DNA of 64,000 nucleotides from Halobacterium noricense (GCF_021233435.1 NZ_CP089468.1:2294001-2358000), one strand, 5' to 3'; positions 17,879 to 26,393 are shown, counted from the stretch's first letter. Translations and numbers: made by a program. The notes: a model not told the origin generated them from the letters alone.

Positions 17879-18775
17879 ATGCAGACGCACGTCGTCCCGG
17901 TCGGCTTCGACTACGACCGGCTCATCGCGCCGCTCGTGCGCGAACAGCTCTCCGTCGACCGCGTCGTCCTCCTGGAGGGTGCGGTCGGCAGCGAGGCGAA
18001 CGTCGAGTACAGCCAGCGCATCTCCCAGAAACTCGAAGACGACTTCCGGAACCTCCTCGGTGCCGAGACCGAGCGCGTCTCCGTCGTGGACGTCTACGAC
18101 TACGACGCCGCCTTCGAGCAGGCGTTCGACCTCATCGAGGACGAACTCGACGCCGACCCCGAGGGCGAAGTCTGGGTGAACATCGCGTCGATGCCCCGCA
18201 CCGTCTCGTTCGCGTTCGCCATCGCCGCCCACTCCATCATGGTCGAGCGCCCCGAGGACCGTGAACGCATCCACACCTACTACACCGCCCCCGAGAAGTA
18301 CCTCGAAACCGAACTCGCGGAGGAACTGCGCGCGAGCGCGGACCTCCTCGAAGCCGTCGCGGACGGCGACGTCGACGAGAGCGACGTCCGCGACCAACTC
18401 GACGACGCCCGCGACCTGCTCGCGGAGTTCGACGAACGCGGCACCACCATCGGCGCGAAGGAAATCGACGGCAGCCACGTCGTCGAACTCCCCGTGGCCT
18501 CCTTCTCGAACGTCAAACCCTTCGAGGAGCTCATCCTGTTCACGCTCGGCGAACACGGCGAGTTCGACTCCGTCAGCGACCTCGCGAAGACCCTCGCCGC
18601 CGAACTCAACGAGGAGTACACCGACAGCTTCCGGTCGAAAGTCACCTACACCGTCGACAAACTCGGCCCCGGCGGCAAGGGCTATGTTGAACGTGAGGAA
18701 CACGGGAAGTCGTATCGGACGCGGCTCTCGCGCATCGGCGAACTCTGGGTTCGCGCTCACCAAAACGACGACTAG
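17879..18775 (+). CDS. HFX_2341-type regulator: nucleotide-sensor-like domain plus winged helix
   Basis: A 298-residue protein. Residues 1-150 form a Rossmann-like domain (MQTHVVPVGFDYDRLIAPL, then VWVNIASMPRTVSFAFAIAA), similar in layout to CARF-type sensor domains. Residues 210-298 form a winged helix (FDSVSDLAKTLAAELNEEYTD). The family is widespread in haloarchaea and annotated as a transcription regulator; its ligand is not known. A box A near 17848-17856 is 27 bp before the ATG, consistent with a leaderless transcript. No CRISPR array is nearby. Confidence 0.8.
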   Translation: MQTHVVPVGFDYDRLIAPLVREQLSVDRVVLLEGAVGSEANVEYSQRISQKLEDDFRNLLGAETERVSVVDVYDYDAAFEQAFDLIEDELDADPEGEVWVNIASMPRTVSFAFAIAAHSIMVERPEDRERIHTYYTAPEKYLETELAEELRASADLLEAVADGDVDESDVRDQLDDARDLLAEFDERGTTIGAKEIDGSHVVELPVASFSNVKPFEELILFTLGEHGEFDSVSDLAKTLAAELNEEYTDSFRSKVTYTVDKLGPGGKGYVEREEHGKSYRTRLSRIGELWVRAHQNDD

Positions 18776-18829
18776 GTCGAACGGTGCGTCTGGTTGAGCA
18801 CGCTGCTAACTGCTTCTTCGCTACTCACT

Positions 18830-18944
18830 GAAAGCCCTCGGCCCGCTCGCGGTCGTTCGCTCGCCGCGCGCTTCGTTCGCTGCGCTCACTGCAGTGCTTA
18901 CGTCGCGAGACGACCAGGCAAGCGCGAGCGCGCCTCGCCCTTTC
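18830..18944 (-). repeat. Degenerate copy of the 119-bp structured element
   Basis: Read on the - strand this region shares the core GCAGTGCTTACGTCG complement and the GAAAG...CTTTC ends with the elements at 23854 and 48824. Its arms still pair partly (GCTCGCG with CGCGAGC). It lies past the 17879 regulator gene. The similarity was judged by eye and is weaker than between the other two copies. Confidence 0.45.
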
Positions 18945-18951
18945 GATCCGC

Positions 18952-18970
18952 CGGAAATCGGAGATTTCCG
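18952..18970. repeat. Palindrome CGGAAATC-GGA-GATTTCCG, copy 2
   Basis: Identical to 11475-11493. It sits between the degenerate 119-bp element and the next palindrome, in the 252-bp gap between two convergent genes. Confidence 0.65.
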
Positions 18971-18976
18971 AGGGCT

Positions 18977-18997
18977 CGGGAGAGCTGTGCTCTCCCG
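18977..18997. repeat. Palindrome CGGGAGAGC-TGT-GCTCTCCCG, copy 1
   Basis: A perfect 9-bp stem with TGT loop; the same 21 bp occur at 38375-38395. Next to it lies a block containing CCAGGCTACCGG, whose complement CCGGTAGCCTGG stands on the other side of the second copy. The repeated unit is therefore about 40 bp, with the palindrome in one orientation relative to an inverted flank. Confidence 0.65.
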
Positions 18998-19027
18998 GCG
19001 ACCGCCAGGCTACCGGCGACTCGGCTG

Positions 19028-20083
19028 CTACAGTCCGAATCCAGTGTGGTCCTCTGGCGGGGCAATCGGGCTCTTCGGTGGTTCTTCGGGGAGTTCGGGG
19101 TCGTTGTAGGCGCCGGGCGCGACGTCGTTCGGGCCGGCGGGGTAGAAGAGGCCGGCGAGTTCCTGAATCTGGCCGCGGCCGACCGAGAGTTCGAACTGGC
19201 CGCCGCCGTAGAGCGCAACGTCGTGCTCGAACGCCCAGTCGAGCGTCTCGAAGAGGGATTCGAGCGTGCCGAACCGGGAGGGTTTGACGTTCAGCCAGCG
19301 CACGTCGAACGGCGTGTCGAGCACGTCGTCGAGGCCGTGAATCGGGGCATCCCACGCGACGCGGTCGGCGTGGTCGGCGACGACCTCGCGCGTGGCGTCC
19401 GTGACCGCGGGGTCCTCGACGGTGGCGTCGGGGAACGTCTCGAAGACGCGCTCGTAGAGGTCGGGGTCCGGGGCTTGGTCGACGTCGGTGCCCTCGTAGT
19501 GGCCCTTCAGGTCGAGCACGCGGACGGCGGCGGTGTCGGCGAGGTACTCGAACGTCTCGTCGGGCCACTCGCCCGTCGGGTCGAGTTTGAGTTCGGCGTC
19601 CGGGTAGCGGTCGAACAGCGCCGCCACGCGCGACGTGTCGCCTTCGGGGAGGCGGCTGCTGACGACGAATCGAACCGGGTCGAGCGTCCGATCGAGGCGG
19701 TCGGCGAGCGTCTCGCCCGCCTGCCGGAGCGCGAGGTCGAGCGCGGCGGCCTCGAATCCCCAGCGACGGTAGTGCTGGAAGGCCTCGCGTGCCGGGTCGT
19801 CGACGGGCCAGAGGTCGGTCTCGTCGAGGACTGTGGAGAACTCCGCGAGTGTGTACTCGCCCGCGAGGTCGAACGCTTCGCCCTCGGGTGTTTCCGTCTC
19901 GTGTTTCTGGAGCGCGTCGTGGTGGACGGCTTCGTAGGTGACGTCCTCGCCGCGGCCGGTCTCGCCGGCCCCGGAGAGCGAGACAACCGTAGTGGCGCGC
20001 GTGAACGCGGGCGTCTCGCGCTCCACGCGGTCGAGGGTGACGGCCTCGACTGTCAGGGGGAGGTCGGCAATCGCGTCGTACAT
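19028..20083 (-). CDS. Enolase-superfamily-like protein, haloarchaeal
   Basis: A 351-residue protein with the enolase-superfamily layout: a capping N-terminal domain, then a barrel with successive acidic strands AELKLDPTGEW, ATVEDPAV and the late lysine strand RWLNVKPSRFG. These resemble the metal-binding and Lys positions of muconate-cycloisomerase-like enzymes, but the motifs are not canonical, so catalysis is unsure. The C terminus is Pro-rich. No menaquinone gene is adjacent that would make it an o-succinylbenzoate synthase. Confidence 0.6.
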   Translation of the reverse strand: MYDAIADLPLTVEAVTLDRVERETPAFTRATTVVSLSGAGETGRGEDVTYEAVHHDALQKHETETPEGEAFDLAGEYTLAEFSTVLDETDLWPVDDPAREAFQHYRRWGFEAAALDLALRQAGETLADRLDRTLDPVRFVVSSRLPEGDTSRVAALFDRYPDAELKLDPTGEWPDETFEYLADTAAVRVLDLKGHYEGTDVDQAPDPDLYERVFETFPDATVEDPAVTDATREVVADHADRVAWDAPIHGLDDVLDTPFDVRWLNVKPSRFGTLESLFETLDWAFEHDVALYGGGQFELSVGRGQIQELAGLFYPAGPNDVAPGAYNDPELPEEPPKSPIAPPEDHTGFGL

Positions 20084-20125
20084 GGCCGGACAGACGACGG
20101 CGAGCGGGAAAAAGCCGGCAGGAAC

Positions 20126-20824
20126 TCAGTCCGCGAGCCGGGCTTCGAGTGTCTTCACGCGCGTGGCGAGCGCGAGGAACGTCGCGAGGAGCGTGAGCGC
20201 GACCGCGGCGGCCGCGGCGAGGTCGTGGGCGGGAATCGCGTGGCCGAGTCCCGCGACGACCTCCGCGCGCAGGAGCGTGTGGTGGGGGCCGCCCGCGACG
20301 GTGACGAAGTAGTCTACGACGTCGTTGAAGCCGTGCCACGCCGCGGCGACGGCAACCGCGCCCACGGAGAACTTGGCGTAGCGGTGAATCACGAACGCCT
20401 CGACGGCCATCCCGAGGTGGCTGAGGACGAGGAACCAGTACATGATCCACCAGAGGTCGCCCTGGCCGTTCACGACGAGCTGGACGAACGGCGTCCACAG
20501 CCCGAGTTTGATGCAGCCGAAGAAGGCTAGCGCGTGCAGCCAGTCGGCGTCGACGTCGAGCTTGTACGCGGCCAGCGACAGCCCGATGAACAGCGTCGCG
20601 ACGGGGCTGTCCGGGACGACCGGCCACGCCAGCATCGGCGTGGCTTCGAACTGGACGCGGTAGTACCAGAACCCGAACGCGGTGCCCGCGAGGTTGATAG
20701 CGACGATGACCCACGCCAGCCGAAGCGCGACGTCCTCCAGCCAGCCGGGCAGCGGCGCGAGATACCACGGGAGGTCCGACCGGGACGGCAGCGACATGTC
20801 CGGGGCGTCGCGGGACCGCCGCAT
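20126..20824 (-). CDS. DUF1405 family membrane protein
   Basis: A 232-residue integral membrane protein with about six helices. The segments RLAWVIVAINLAGTAFGFWYY and IMYWFLVLSHLGMAVEA are typical of DUF1405, whose function is unknown. An internal ATG at 20797 (MSLPSRSDLPWYL) is an equally good start. It follows the FNT transporter gene by 24 bp and may share its transcript. Confidence 0.8.
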   Translation of the reverse strand: MRRSRDAPDMSLPSRSDLPWYLAPLPGWLEDVALRLAWVIVAINLAGTAFGFWYYRVQFEATPMLAWPVVPDSPVATLFIGLSLAAYKLDVDADWLHALAFFGCIKLGLWTPFVQLVVNGQGDLWWIMYWFLVLSHLGMAVEAFVIHRYAKFSVGAVAVAAAWHGFNDVVDYFVTVAGGPHHTLLRAEVVAGLGHAIPAHDLAAAAAVALTLLATFLALATRVKTLEARLAD

Positions 20825-20848
20825 AGCTCTGACGGAAACCGGACCCGG

Positions 20849-22741
20849 CTACCGGCCGAACAGCCGTTCGAGGATGCTGCGGTCGGTCGCGCGCTCCGCG
20901 AGAATCATCGACGTGTCGACGTCCTGGACGATGTCGTAGTGGAGGGCGTTCTGGGCGAGGCGCGCGAGCAAGCCCTGGGAGGTCGCGCCAATCAACAGCA
21001 GCGTGTGGTCGCCGCACCCGTTGGCGATGGCGGACTCGACGTCGCCGGAGTCGTCGACGCGGAACGTCGCGTCTTCGAGGCCGTGGTCGGCCGCCCAGTC
21101 GGCGAGGAACTGTTCGCCGGCCTCGTGGTCGTCGGGGCTGTCGACGACCCGGAGGAGCGTGACCTCCGAGCCGGCAGTCTGGCGGAGGATTCGTGCGACC
21201 TCCGCGTTCAGGTCGGCGTGGGGGTTGTCCGCGACCGGGAGCAGGATGCGCGAGGCGTCGAGCCCGCGGTCCCTGAACACGAGAACGTCCGAGGGGAGTC
21301 GGTTCGTGAGTTCGTCAAGCGGGCGTTCGGCGCGGCCGTTCGACCAGAGGCGGTCGTCGCCCCACCCCATCACCATGAGGTCGGCGCGCTTGCGCTTCGC
21401 GACGTCGAAGAGTTCCTCGAACGAGCGGTGCGAGACCACGGTCGACGTCTCGCAGGGGACGTCGTAGCCCGCCGCGCGCTCGCGGATGTCGGCCATCAGT
21501 TCGTCGGAGTCCTCGACGATGCGCTCGTGCTGGTCGACTCGGTAGCCCCGCGGCGTGCGGTCGGGCATCTGGACGATGTGGACGACGTGGACGCTCGCGC
21601 CGGGCTTCCGACTGGCGAGCGTGCACGCGAGGTCCACGAGGTTGGTCTCCGTGCGGGGGTTCGATATCGGGACGACGATGCGGTACTCGTCGGCTTCCGC
21701 GAGCGCTTCCTCGCTGGTGTGGTCGATGAGGGGAACGTACGACCGGCCGACGAACCCGCCGAACAGCCACTCGCGGATGGAGAGCTGGCGGTCGGAGCCC
21801 TCGAAGCGCGCGGACGCGAGCCGGTGTTCGGTCGTCTGGAAGTAGTTGACTACGGTGACGAGCACAACGCCGCCGATGGTGTTCCCGAGCAACACGGGGA
21901 GCACGAACTCCCAGAGGCCCGTCGTGACGGACAGCGACCCCTGGAAGACCAGGTACGTCATCTCCGTGAACGAGACGACGGAGTGGTAGAGGCCGCCGAG
22001 CGGAATTGCGAGGAACGCGATGTAGACGACGACCATCCGGGAGATGGTGTCGCGGGCGGCGTACTCCACCCAGACGACGCCGGCGACGACGAGGCCAGCG
22101 AACGCGGCCTTCGAGAAGAGGCTCCACCACGGCGTCGAGACGCCCTTCTCGCCGAGGTACACCGCGACTTCGGCGGCCTCCGGGGAGATGACGCCGCCGA
22201 ACGCGAGCGCGGCCGCGCCGAGCGCGCCGCCGAGGAAGTTCCCCGCGAGCACGACCGACCAGTTGCGCAACAGCGCGGGAATGCTGGCGAGGCGTTCCAG
22301 CGTCAGCGCGACCGGCGGGAGCGTGTTCTCGGTGTAGAGCTGGTAGCCGCCGATGATGATGTAGATGAAGCCAAGCGGGTACAGCAGCGCGCTCAGGATG
22401 GGGTCGCCGTCCGTCGTCGCGGTCAGCGAGACGTACAGCATGAACGTAATCGTAATCGCGAAGCCGGCCGCGAGCGCGCTGAAGAACAGTTCGCGGCTGC
22501 CCGAGGTGATTTCCTCGTCGGCGGCCGCGATGATGCGCTGGAAGATTTCGTTCGACGTGAAGCGGTCGCGGACGACCGAGCCGACCGCGGGCGCGCCGCT
22601 GCGCGAGCGCTCGATCGCCTCGCGGACCGACTCCTCGGGGTCGGGTGCGTCCGGCGACGCCAGGTCCACGTCCGTGTCCCCCTCCGGGGGGTGCTGGGCG
22701 TCGGGCGCGGGTGGCGCGTCCGAATCGTCTCCGTCAGCCAT
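20849..22741 (-). CDS. Formate/nitrite (FNT) channel fused to two UspA domains
   Basis: A 630-residue fusion. After an acidic 50-residue N terminus, residues about 65-330 form an FNT-type six-helix channel with the inverted repeat hints LAGNFLGGALGAAAL and LLGNTIGGVVLVTVVNYF. Residues about 360-490 and 495-630 are universal-stress-protein-like domains (YRIVVPISNPRTETNLVDLA; SRILLPVADNPHADL). The second carries GATSQGLLARL, close to the ATP-binding glycine loop. FNT proteins carry formate, nitrite, acetate or similar small anions; the cytosolic USP pair may gate it according to nucleotide or stress state (inference). Confidence 0.9.
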   Translation of the reverse strand: MADGDDSDAPPAPDAQHPPEGDTDVDLASPDAPDPEESVREAIERSRSGAPAVGSVVRDRFTSNEIFQRIIAAADEEITSGSRELFFSALAAGFAITITFMLYVSLTATTDGDPILSALLYPLGFIYIIIGGYQLYTENTLPPVALTLERLASIPALLRNWSVVLAGNFLGGALGAAALAFGGVISPEAAEVAVYLGEKGVSTPWWSLFSKAAFAGLVVAGVVWVEYAARDTISRMVVVYIAFLAIPLGGLYHSVVSFTEMTYLVFQGSLSVTTGLWEFVLPVLLGNTIGGVVLVTVVNYFQTTEHRLASARFEGSDRQLSIREWLFGGFVGRSYVPLIDHTSEEALAEADEYRIVVPISNPRTETNLVDLACTLASRKPGASVHVVHIVQMPDRTPRGYRVDQHERIVEDSDELMADIRERAAGYDVPCETSTVVSHRSFEELFDVAKRKRADLMVMGWGDDRLWSNGRAERPLDELTNRLPSDVLVFRDRGLDASRILLPVADNPHADLNAEVARILRQTAGSEVTLLRVVDSPDDHEAGEQFLADWAADHGLEDATFRVDDSGDVESAIANGCGDHTLLLIGATSQGLLARLAQNALHYDIVQDVDTSMILAERATDRSILERLFGR

Positions 22742-22862
22742 TACCGGGGCGTCGGCGGGGTCGCCCTAATCGTTTGCCATCGCAGCGGCCGCCACGGACC
22801 GAGCCCGCGGCGGGCGTTCCGCAACCAACCCAATTAAGCGGCGGCGCACGCAACACCCTCGT

Positions 22863-23771
22863 ATGGCTACCGAGACCGACCTGGAGGACTTGCGGCGCGG
22901 CAGCGACCTCGTGAAACGCGGGTTCGCGAAGATGCAGAAGGGCGGCGTCATCATGGACGTGGTGAACGCCGAGCAGGCGAAAATCGCCGAGGAAGCCGGC
23001 GCAGTCGCCGTGATGTCCCTGGAAGCGGTGCCGGCGGACATCCGCAAGCGCGGTGGCGTCGCGCGGATGGCCGACCCCGCCGACGTCCAGGAGATTATCG
23101 ACGCGGTCTCCATCCCGGTGATGGGGAAGTCCCGCATCGGCCACACGAAGGAGGCCGAGATTCTGGAGGCCGTCGGCGTGGACATGATCGACGAGTCCGA
23201 GGTGCTGACGCCCGCCGACGACAAGTACCACATCGACAAGCGCGAGTTCACGTCGCCGTTCGTCTGCGGCGCGCGCAACCTCGGCGAGGCGCTCCGGCGC
23301 ATCGACGAGGGCGCGGCGATGATTCGCACGAAGGGCGAGGCCGGCACCGGCGACGTGAACCAGGCCGTCCACCACCAGCGCACCATCAAGAGCGCCATCC
23401 GCGAACTCGAAGGGCTGACCTACGAGGAGCGCGAGCACTACGCCCGCGACATCGAGGCGCCCGCGGAACTCGTCCACGAGACCGCCGAGATGGGGCGGCT
23501 CCCGGTCGTGAACTTCGCGGCGGGCGGCATCGCGACGCCCGCGGACGCCGCCTTGATGATGCACCACGAGTGCGACGGCATCTTCGTGGGTTCGGGCATC
23601 TTCGGCGCAGAGGACCCCGAGTCGATGGGCCGCGCCATCGTCGACGCCGTGAACAACTGGGACGACCCGCAGCGCCTCGCCGAGATTTCGGCGAACATCG
23701 GTTCCGGCATGAAGGGCGAGGCGAACGTCGATCTCCCCGAAGAAGAGAAGTTGCAGGGCCGCGGGAACTGA
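22863..23771 (+). CDS. pdxS: Pyridoxal 5'-phosphate synthase subunit PdxS
   Basis: A 302-residue PLP synthase barrel that builds vitamin B6 from ribose 5-phosphate, glyceraldehyde 3-phosphate and ammonia. Key segments are [28 protein letters not shown] with an active-site lysine, the phosphate-binding [15 protein letters not shown], and [16 protein letters not shown]. The glutaminase partner PdxT is not in this window. An AATTAAG box A 28 bp before ATG suggests a leaderless transcript. Confidence 0.97.
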   Translation: MATETDLEDLRRGSDLVKRGFAKMQKGGVIMDVVNAEQAKIAEEAGAVAVMSLEAVPADIRKRGGVARMADPADVQEIIDAVSIPVMGKSRIGHTKEAEILEAVGVDMIDESEVLTPADDKYHIDKREFTSPFVCGARNLGEALRRIDEGAAMIRTKGEAGTGDVNQAVHHQRTIKSAIRELEGLTYEEREHYARDIEAPAELVHETAEMGRLPVVNFAAGGIATPADAALMMHHECDGIFVGSGIFGAEDPESMGRAIVDAVNNWDDPQRLAEISANIGSGMKGEANVDLPEEEKLQGRGN

Positions 23772-23853
23772 CGGCGTCGCCGCTCAGCGTTTTGGGTTCT
23801 TCTCATTTCTCTCTCGGCGGCCGACAGCGACAGCAATCCATCAACCGCAGGGT

Positions 23854-23972
23854 GGGACTGAAAGGGGCGGCTGGCTTCGGGAAGCACGGCGACGTAAGCA
23901 CTACAGCGACCGAACGAAGTGAGGGAGCGAAGCGCACAGCGAGCCGCGCGACCGAAGCCAGCCGGGGCTTTC
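23854..23972 (+). repeat. 119-bp structured intergenic element, copy A
   Basis: It begins GGGACTGAAAGGGGC and ends GGGGCTTTC. A 13-bp perfect stem pairs CGGCTGGCTTCGG (23868-23880) with CCGAAGCCAGCCG (23952-23964). Copy B at 48824-48942 is the same length and has the same stem with two swapped base pairs. The interior shares AAGCACT, GACCGAACGA, GTGAGGGA and CAGCGAG. It stands between pdxS and a convergent membrane-protein gene. Confidence 0.75.
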
Positions 23973-24018
23973 GAGAAAGCGTCGTTCGCTGGTGTCGCTG
24001 CAGTGCCGTCGACGAAGC

Positions 24019-24765
24019 CTAGAAGCCGCCGTAGCGGATGTACACCATCGTGGCGACGACGGCGAGCTGGAAGACGCCCTGGATGCCGCCGAGTTTGGCG
24101 TTGCGCATGCCGATGTCGGCGATGACCTGGGTGTCGGGGTGCTCGGAGGTCATCTGCTGGTACATCCGGACTTCGCCGGGCATCAGCACGCCGAACCCGA
24201 GCACGTTGAGGACGGCGACGATGGCGAGCGCGACGACGAAGACGGGTTCGGTCCACCCGAAATCCGGGAGGGTAGTGGCGAGGAACGCGAGGGAGCCGAC
24301 GAGGACGACGCCGAACCACGCCTGCCAGCGCCAGTCGCCGAACGCGTCGAACTCCCAGCCGACGAGCAGCAGCGTCGGGACGAGCGCGACGAACGTGAAG
24401 ATGGCGAGCCAGGCGTAGGCGTGCGAGAAGAGCCCGGGCAGGCGGAGCGCGAGCGTGATGCCGCCGGCGATGGTCACGGCCGACAGCGACGGGAGGAGGA
24501 ACGACGTCTTCGGGGTGAGTCGCTGGAAGACGCTCGCGCGCTGTTCGACGTCGAGGCCGCCGAGGACGGGGCCGAGCACGAGCGCGATGAAGACGTCGAT
24601 GCCGGTCCAGAGGATGCCGGCCATGACGTGGACGTACGTGTGATGGACGACGTTTGCGAACGTCGTTGCGTAGACGAGCGCGAATAGCGGGATGCCGACG
24701 ACGGCGACGGCGAACGCCGGGTTCGCGCGCTCGGCGAGCCCGCGAATGGTGCCGCGGATGCTCAT
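24019..24765 (-). CDS. Multi-pass membrane protein (CopD/DUF2269-like), unknown role
   Basis: A 248-residue protein with about seven membrane helices. Conserved-looking polar residues within helices are seen in HHTYVHVMAGILWTGIDVFIAL, in SVFQRLTPKTSFLLPSLSAV and in EVRMYQQM. The pattern (His and Trp-Thr-Gly in a helix, then a cytosolic basic loop) resembles the heme- or copper-handling CopD/DUF2269 group, but this is a weak match. The start at MSIRGTIRGL (24765) removes an unlikely Cys/His-rich leader. It is divergent from leuA. Confidence 0.65.
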   Translation of the reverse strand: MSIRGTIRGLAERANPAFAVAVVGIPLFALVYATTFANVVHHTYVHVMAGILWTGIDVFIALVLGPVLGGLDVEQRASVFQRLTPKTSFLLPSLSAVTIAGGITLALRLPGLFSHAYAWLAIFTFVALVPTLLLVGWEFDAFGDWRWQAWFGVVLVGSLAFLATTLPDFGWTEPVFVVALAIVAVLNVLGFGVLMPGEVRMYQQMTSEHPDTQVIADIGMRNAKLGGIQGVFQLAVVATMVYIRYGGF

Positions 24766-24919
24766 CTGACCACCGCAGGGGTGCCGCAAGTCCGGAGTCG
24801 ATGCGTTCTGGGTGTGGCCTGTCGGTGTTGCACACTGACCACGTTTCAATCACGTATCATAATCGTTACGCAGGCCGCGAAGGGGTGTGGTGAGCGCGCG
24901 CACGCCGCGGCCCCTCCAC

Positions 24920-24973
24920 GAATGTCCGGTTTCCACCCCCGAAGCAGGGGGCGACTCGGACGTTCGGACATTC
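24920..24973. repeat. Compound inverted repeat upstream of leuA
   Basis: Outer arms GAATGTCCG (24920-24928) and CGGACATTC (24965-24973) enclose an inner hairpin CCCCC-GAAGCA-GGGGG (24936-24951). It lies about 125 bp before the box A of leuA. It could be a double operator or an inserted palindromic element. Confidence 0.55.
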
Positions 24974-25098
24974 AGGCGTATGTAGTGGGTAATGTACCTA
25001 ATATCACCTTTGACGTACTGCAGTCGTGCGGTTCTCGTGTTTTCGGCGGAACGATGATGCAGAATTCTCGCGGGCAAGTATCTGTCGAGGGAAAACAC

Positions 25099-25105
25099 GT
25101 AAATA
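25099..25105 (+). promoter_or_regulatory. Box A of leuA (leaderless type)
   Basis: GTAAATA is centred 29 bp before the ATG at 25131, the spacing seen for the other leaderless genes in this window. It points to transcription starting at that ATG, which is out of frame with the LeuA body. Confidence 0.5.
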
Positions 25106-25152
25106 GTCGGGGCTCCGCGAGACTGGTACGATGTCTCACAACGAGGCGCCCG

Positions 25153-26352
25153 GTGCAAGTCCGGGGGAACGAGTTCTTCCAGGGCACGTTAGCCCAGCGT
25201 AACGAATTCGAGACGGTACGAATCTTCGACACCACGCTGCGTGACGGCGAGCAGACGCCACGGACCTCATTCAGCTACGACGACAAGCGCGCCATAGCGG
25301 CCGCGCTCGACGACGCGAACGTCGACGTCATCGAGGCCGGGTTCCCGGCCAACAGCGAGCAGGAGGCCGAGGCGGTCGCCGACATCGCGGCTTCGACAGA
25401 GGCTACCACGTGCGGGCTGGCCCGCGTCGTGGAGTCCGACGTCGAAGCAGCCGTGGATGCGGGCGTGGACATGATCCACGTCTTCGCGTCCACGAGCGAC
25501 GTGCAGATCGAAGACTCGATGCATAGCACGCGCGAGGACGTCGTCGCACGCTCGGTCGCGGCCGTCGAGCAGGCCGCCGCGGCCGACGTCGAAGTGATGT
25601 TCTCGCCGATGGACGCCACGCGCACGGACCCCCAGTTCCTCGCCGAAATCGTCGAAGCGGTCGACGACGTCGGCGTCGACTGGATCAACATCCCGGACAC
25701 CTGCGGCGTCGGGACGCCCAAGCGGTTCGGCGAGCTCGTCGAGTACGTCGGCCAGCACACCGACGCACACATCGACGTGCACACGCACGACGACTTCGGG
25801 CTGGCCACCGCGAACGCCCTGACGGGCGTGGAGTACGGTGCCCACCAGATGCAGGTGTCGGTGAACGGTATCGGCGAACGCGCCGGCAACGCCGCCTTCG
25901 AGGAAGTCGTGATGGCCGCCGAGAGCCTCTACGGGGCGGACACCGGCATCGACACGACCGCCATCACGGAGCTCTCGAAGCTGGTCTCCGAGCGGTCGTC
26001 GGTCCCGGTCCCGGTGAACAAGCCCGTGGTCGGCGCGCACGCGTTCGCCCACGAGTCGGGCATCCACGCCGCTGGCGTCATCGAGAACAGCGAGACGTTC
26101 GAGCCGGGTGTGATGACCCCCCAGATGGTGGGGGCCGAACGCGAAGTCGTGCTCGGGAAGCACACGGGCACACACGCCGTCCGCGACCACCTCGAAGACG
26201 CCGGGTACGACCCGACCGACGAGGAGGTACGCGAGGTCACGAAGAAGGTGAAAGCTCACGCCGGCGATGACGAAGTCGTCACCGACGCTGTCCTCCGCGC
26301 GTTCGCGGGTGAGGTCGGTATCGAACGCGCCACGGAGGAGGTGACGGCGTAA
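25153..26352 (+). CDS. leuA: 2-Isopropylmalate / citramalate synthase family (LeuA), N terminus disturbed
   Basis: A roughly 399-residue DRE-TIM metallolyase that condenses acetyl-CoA with a 2-oxoacid: 2-isopropylmalate synthase for leucine or citramalate synthase for isoleucine. The core IFDTTLRDGEQTPRTSF is at the N terminus, the metal-binding HTHDDFGLATAN near 200 and ERAGNAAFEEVVMA near 235. It lacks the large C-terminal regulatory domain of classical LeuA, so feedback control would need another route. The GTG at 25153 is the only in-frame start close to the conserved NEFFQGTLA. However, a better-placed leaderless ATG at 25131 reads into a different frame and stops at 25202; one base less in the G5 run at 25163-25167, or a 5-bp loss nearby, would join the two. 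It heads the ilv-leu cluster. Confidence 0.8.
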   Translation: MQVRGNEFFQGTLAQRNEFETVRIFDTTLRDGEQTPRTSFSYDDKRAIAAALDDANVDVIEAGFPANSEQEAEAVADIAASTEATTCGLARVVESDVEAAVDAGVDMIHVFASTSDVQIEDSMHSTREDVVARSVAAVEQAAAADVEVMFSPMDATRTDPQFLAEIVEAVDDVGVDWINIPDTCGVGTPKRFGELVEYVGQHTDAHIDVHTHDDFGLATANALTGVEYGAHQMQVSVNGIGERAGNAAFEEVVMAAESLYGADTGIDTTAITELSKLVSERSSVPVPVNKPVVGAHAFAHESGIHAAGVIENSETFEPGVMTPQMVGAEREVVLGKHTGTHAVRDHLEDAGYDPTDEEVREVTKKVKAHAGDDEVVTDAVLRAFAGEVGIERATEEVTA

Positions 26353-26387
26353 TGCCGTCCGGCAGGTATTGCGCCCCCAGCAACGGC

Positions 26388-26393
26388 TTTATC
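26388..26393 (+). promoter_or_regulatory. Box A of the ilv leader
   Basis: TTTATC is centred about 28 bp before the ATG of the leader peptide at 26419, the spacing expected for a leaderless transcript. It implies a promoter for ilvB onward, separate from that of leuA. Confidence 0.5.

Larger units (their letters stand above)
24766..25130. other. Upstream region of leuA
   Basis: This 365-bp gap between divergent genes holds the leuA promoter, a compound inverted repeat at 24920-24973 and AT-rich patches (for example AATGTACCTAATATCACC near 24990). The leuA reading frame stays open through most of it, but composition and lack of homology argue it is not coding. No RNA gene is seen. Confidence 0.6.

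Noticed and set aside
17189-18763. A 524-codon - strand frame covering the DUF998 gene and more
   Set aside because: Only the last 194 codons are DUF998. The rest is antisense to the regulator at 17879.
24781-25152. Extension of LeuA upstream to 24781
   Set aside because: The frame is open but crosses the likely promoter and a palindrome and has no family similarity.
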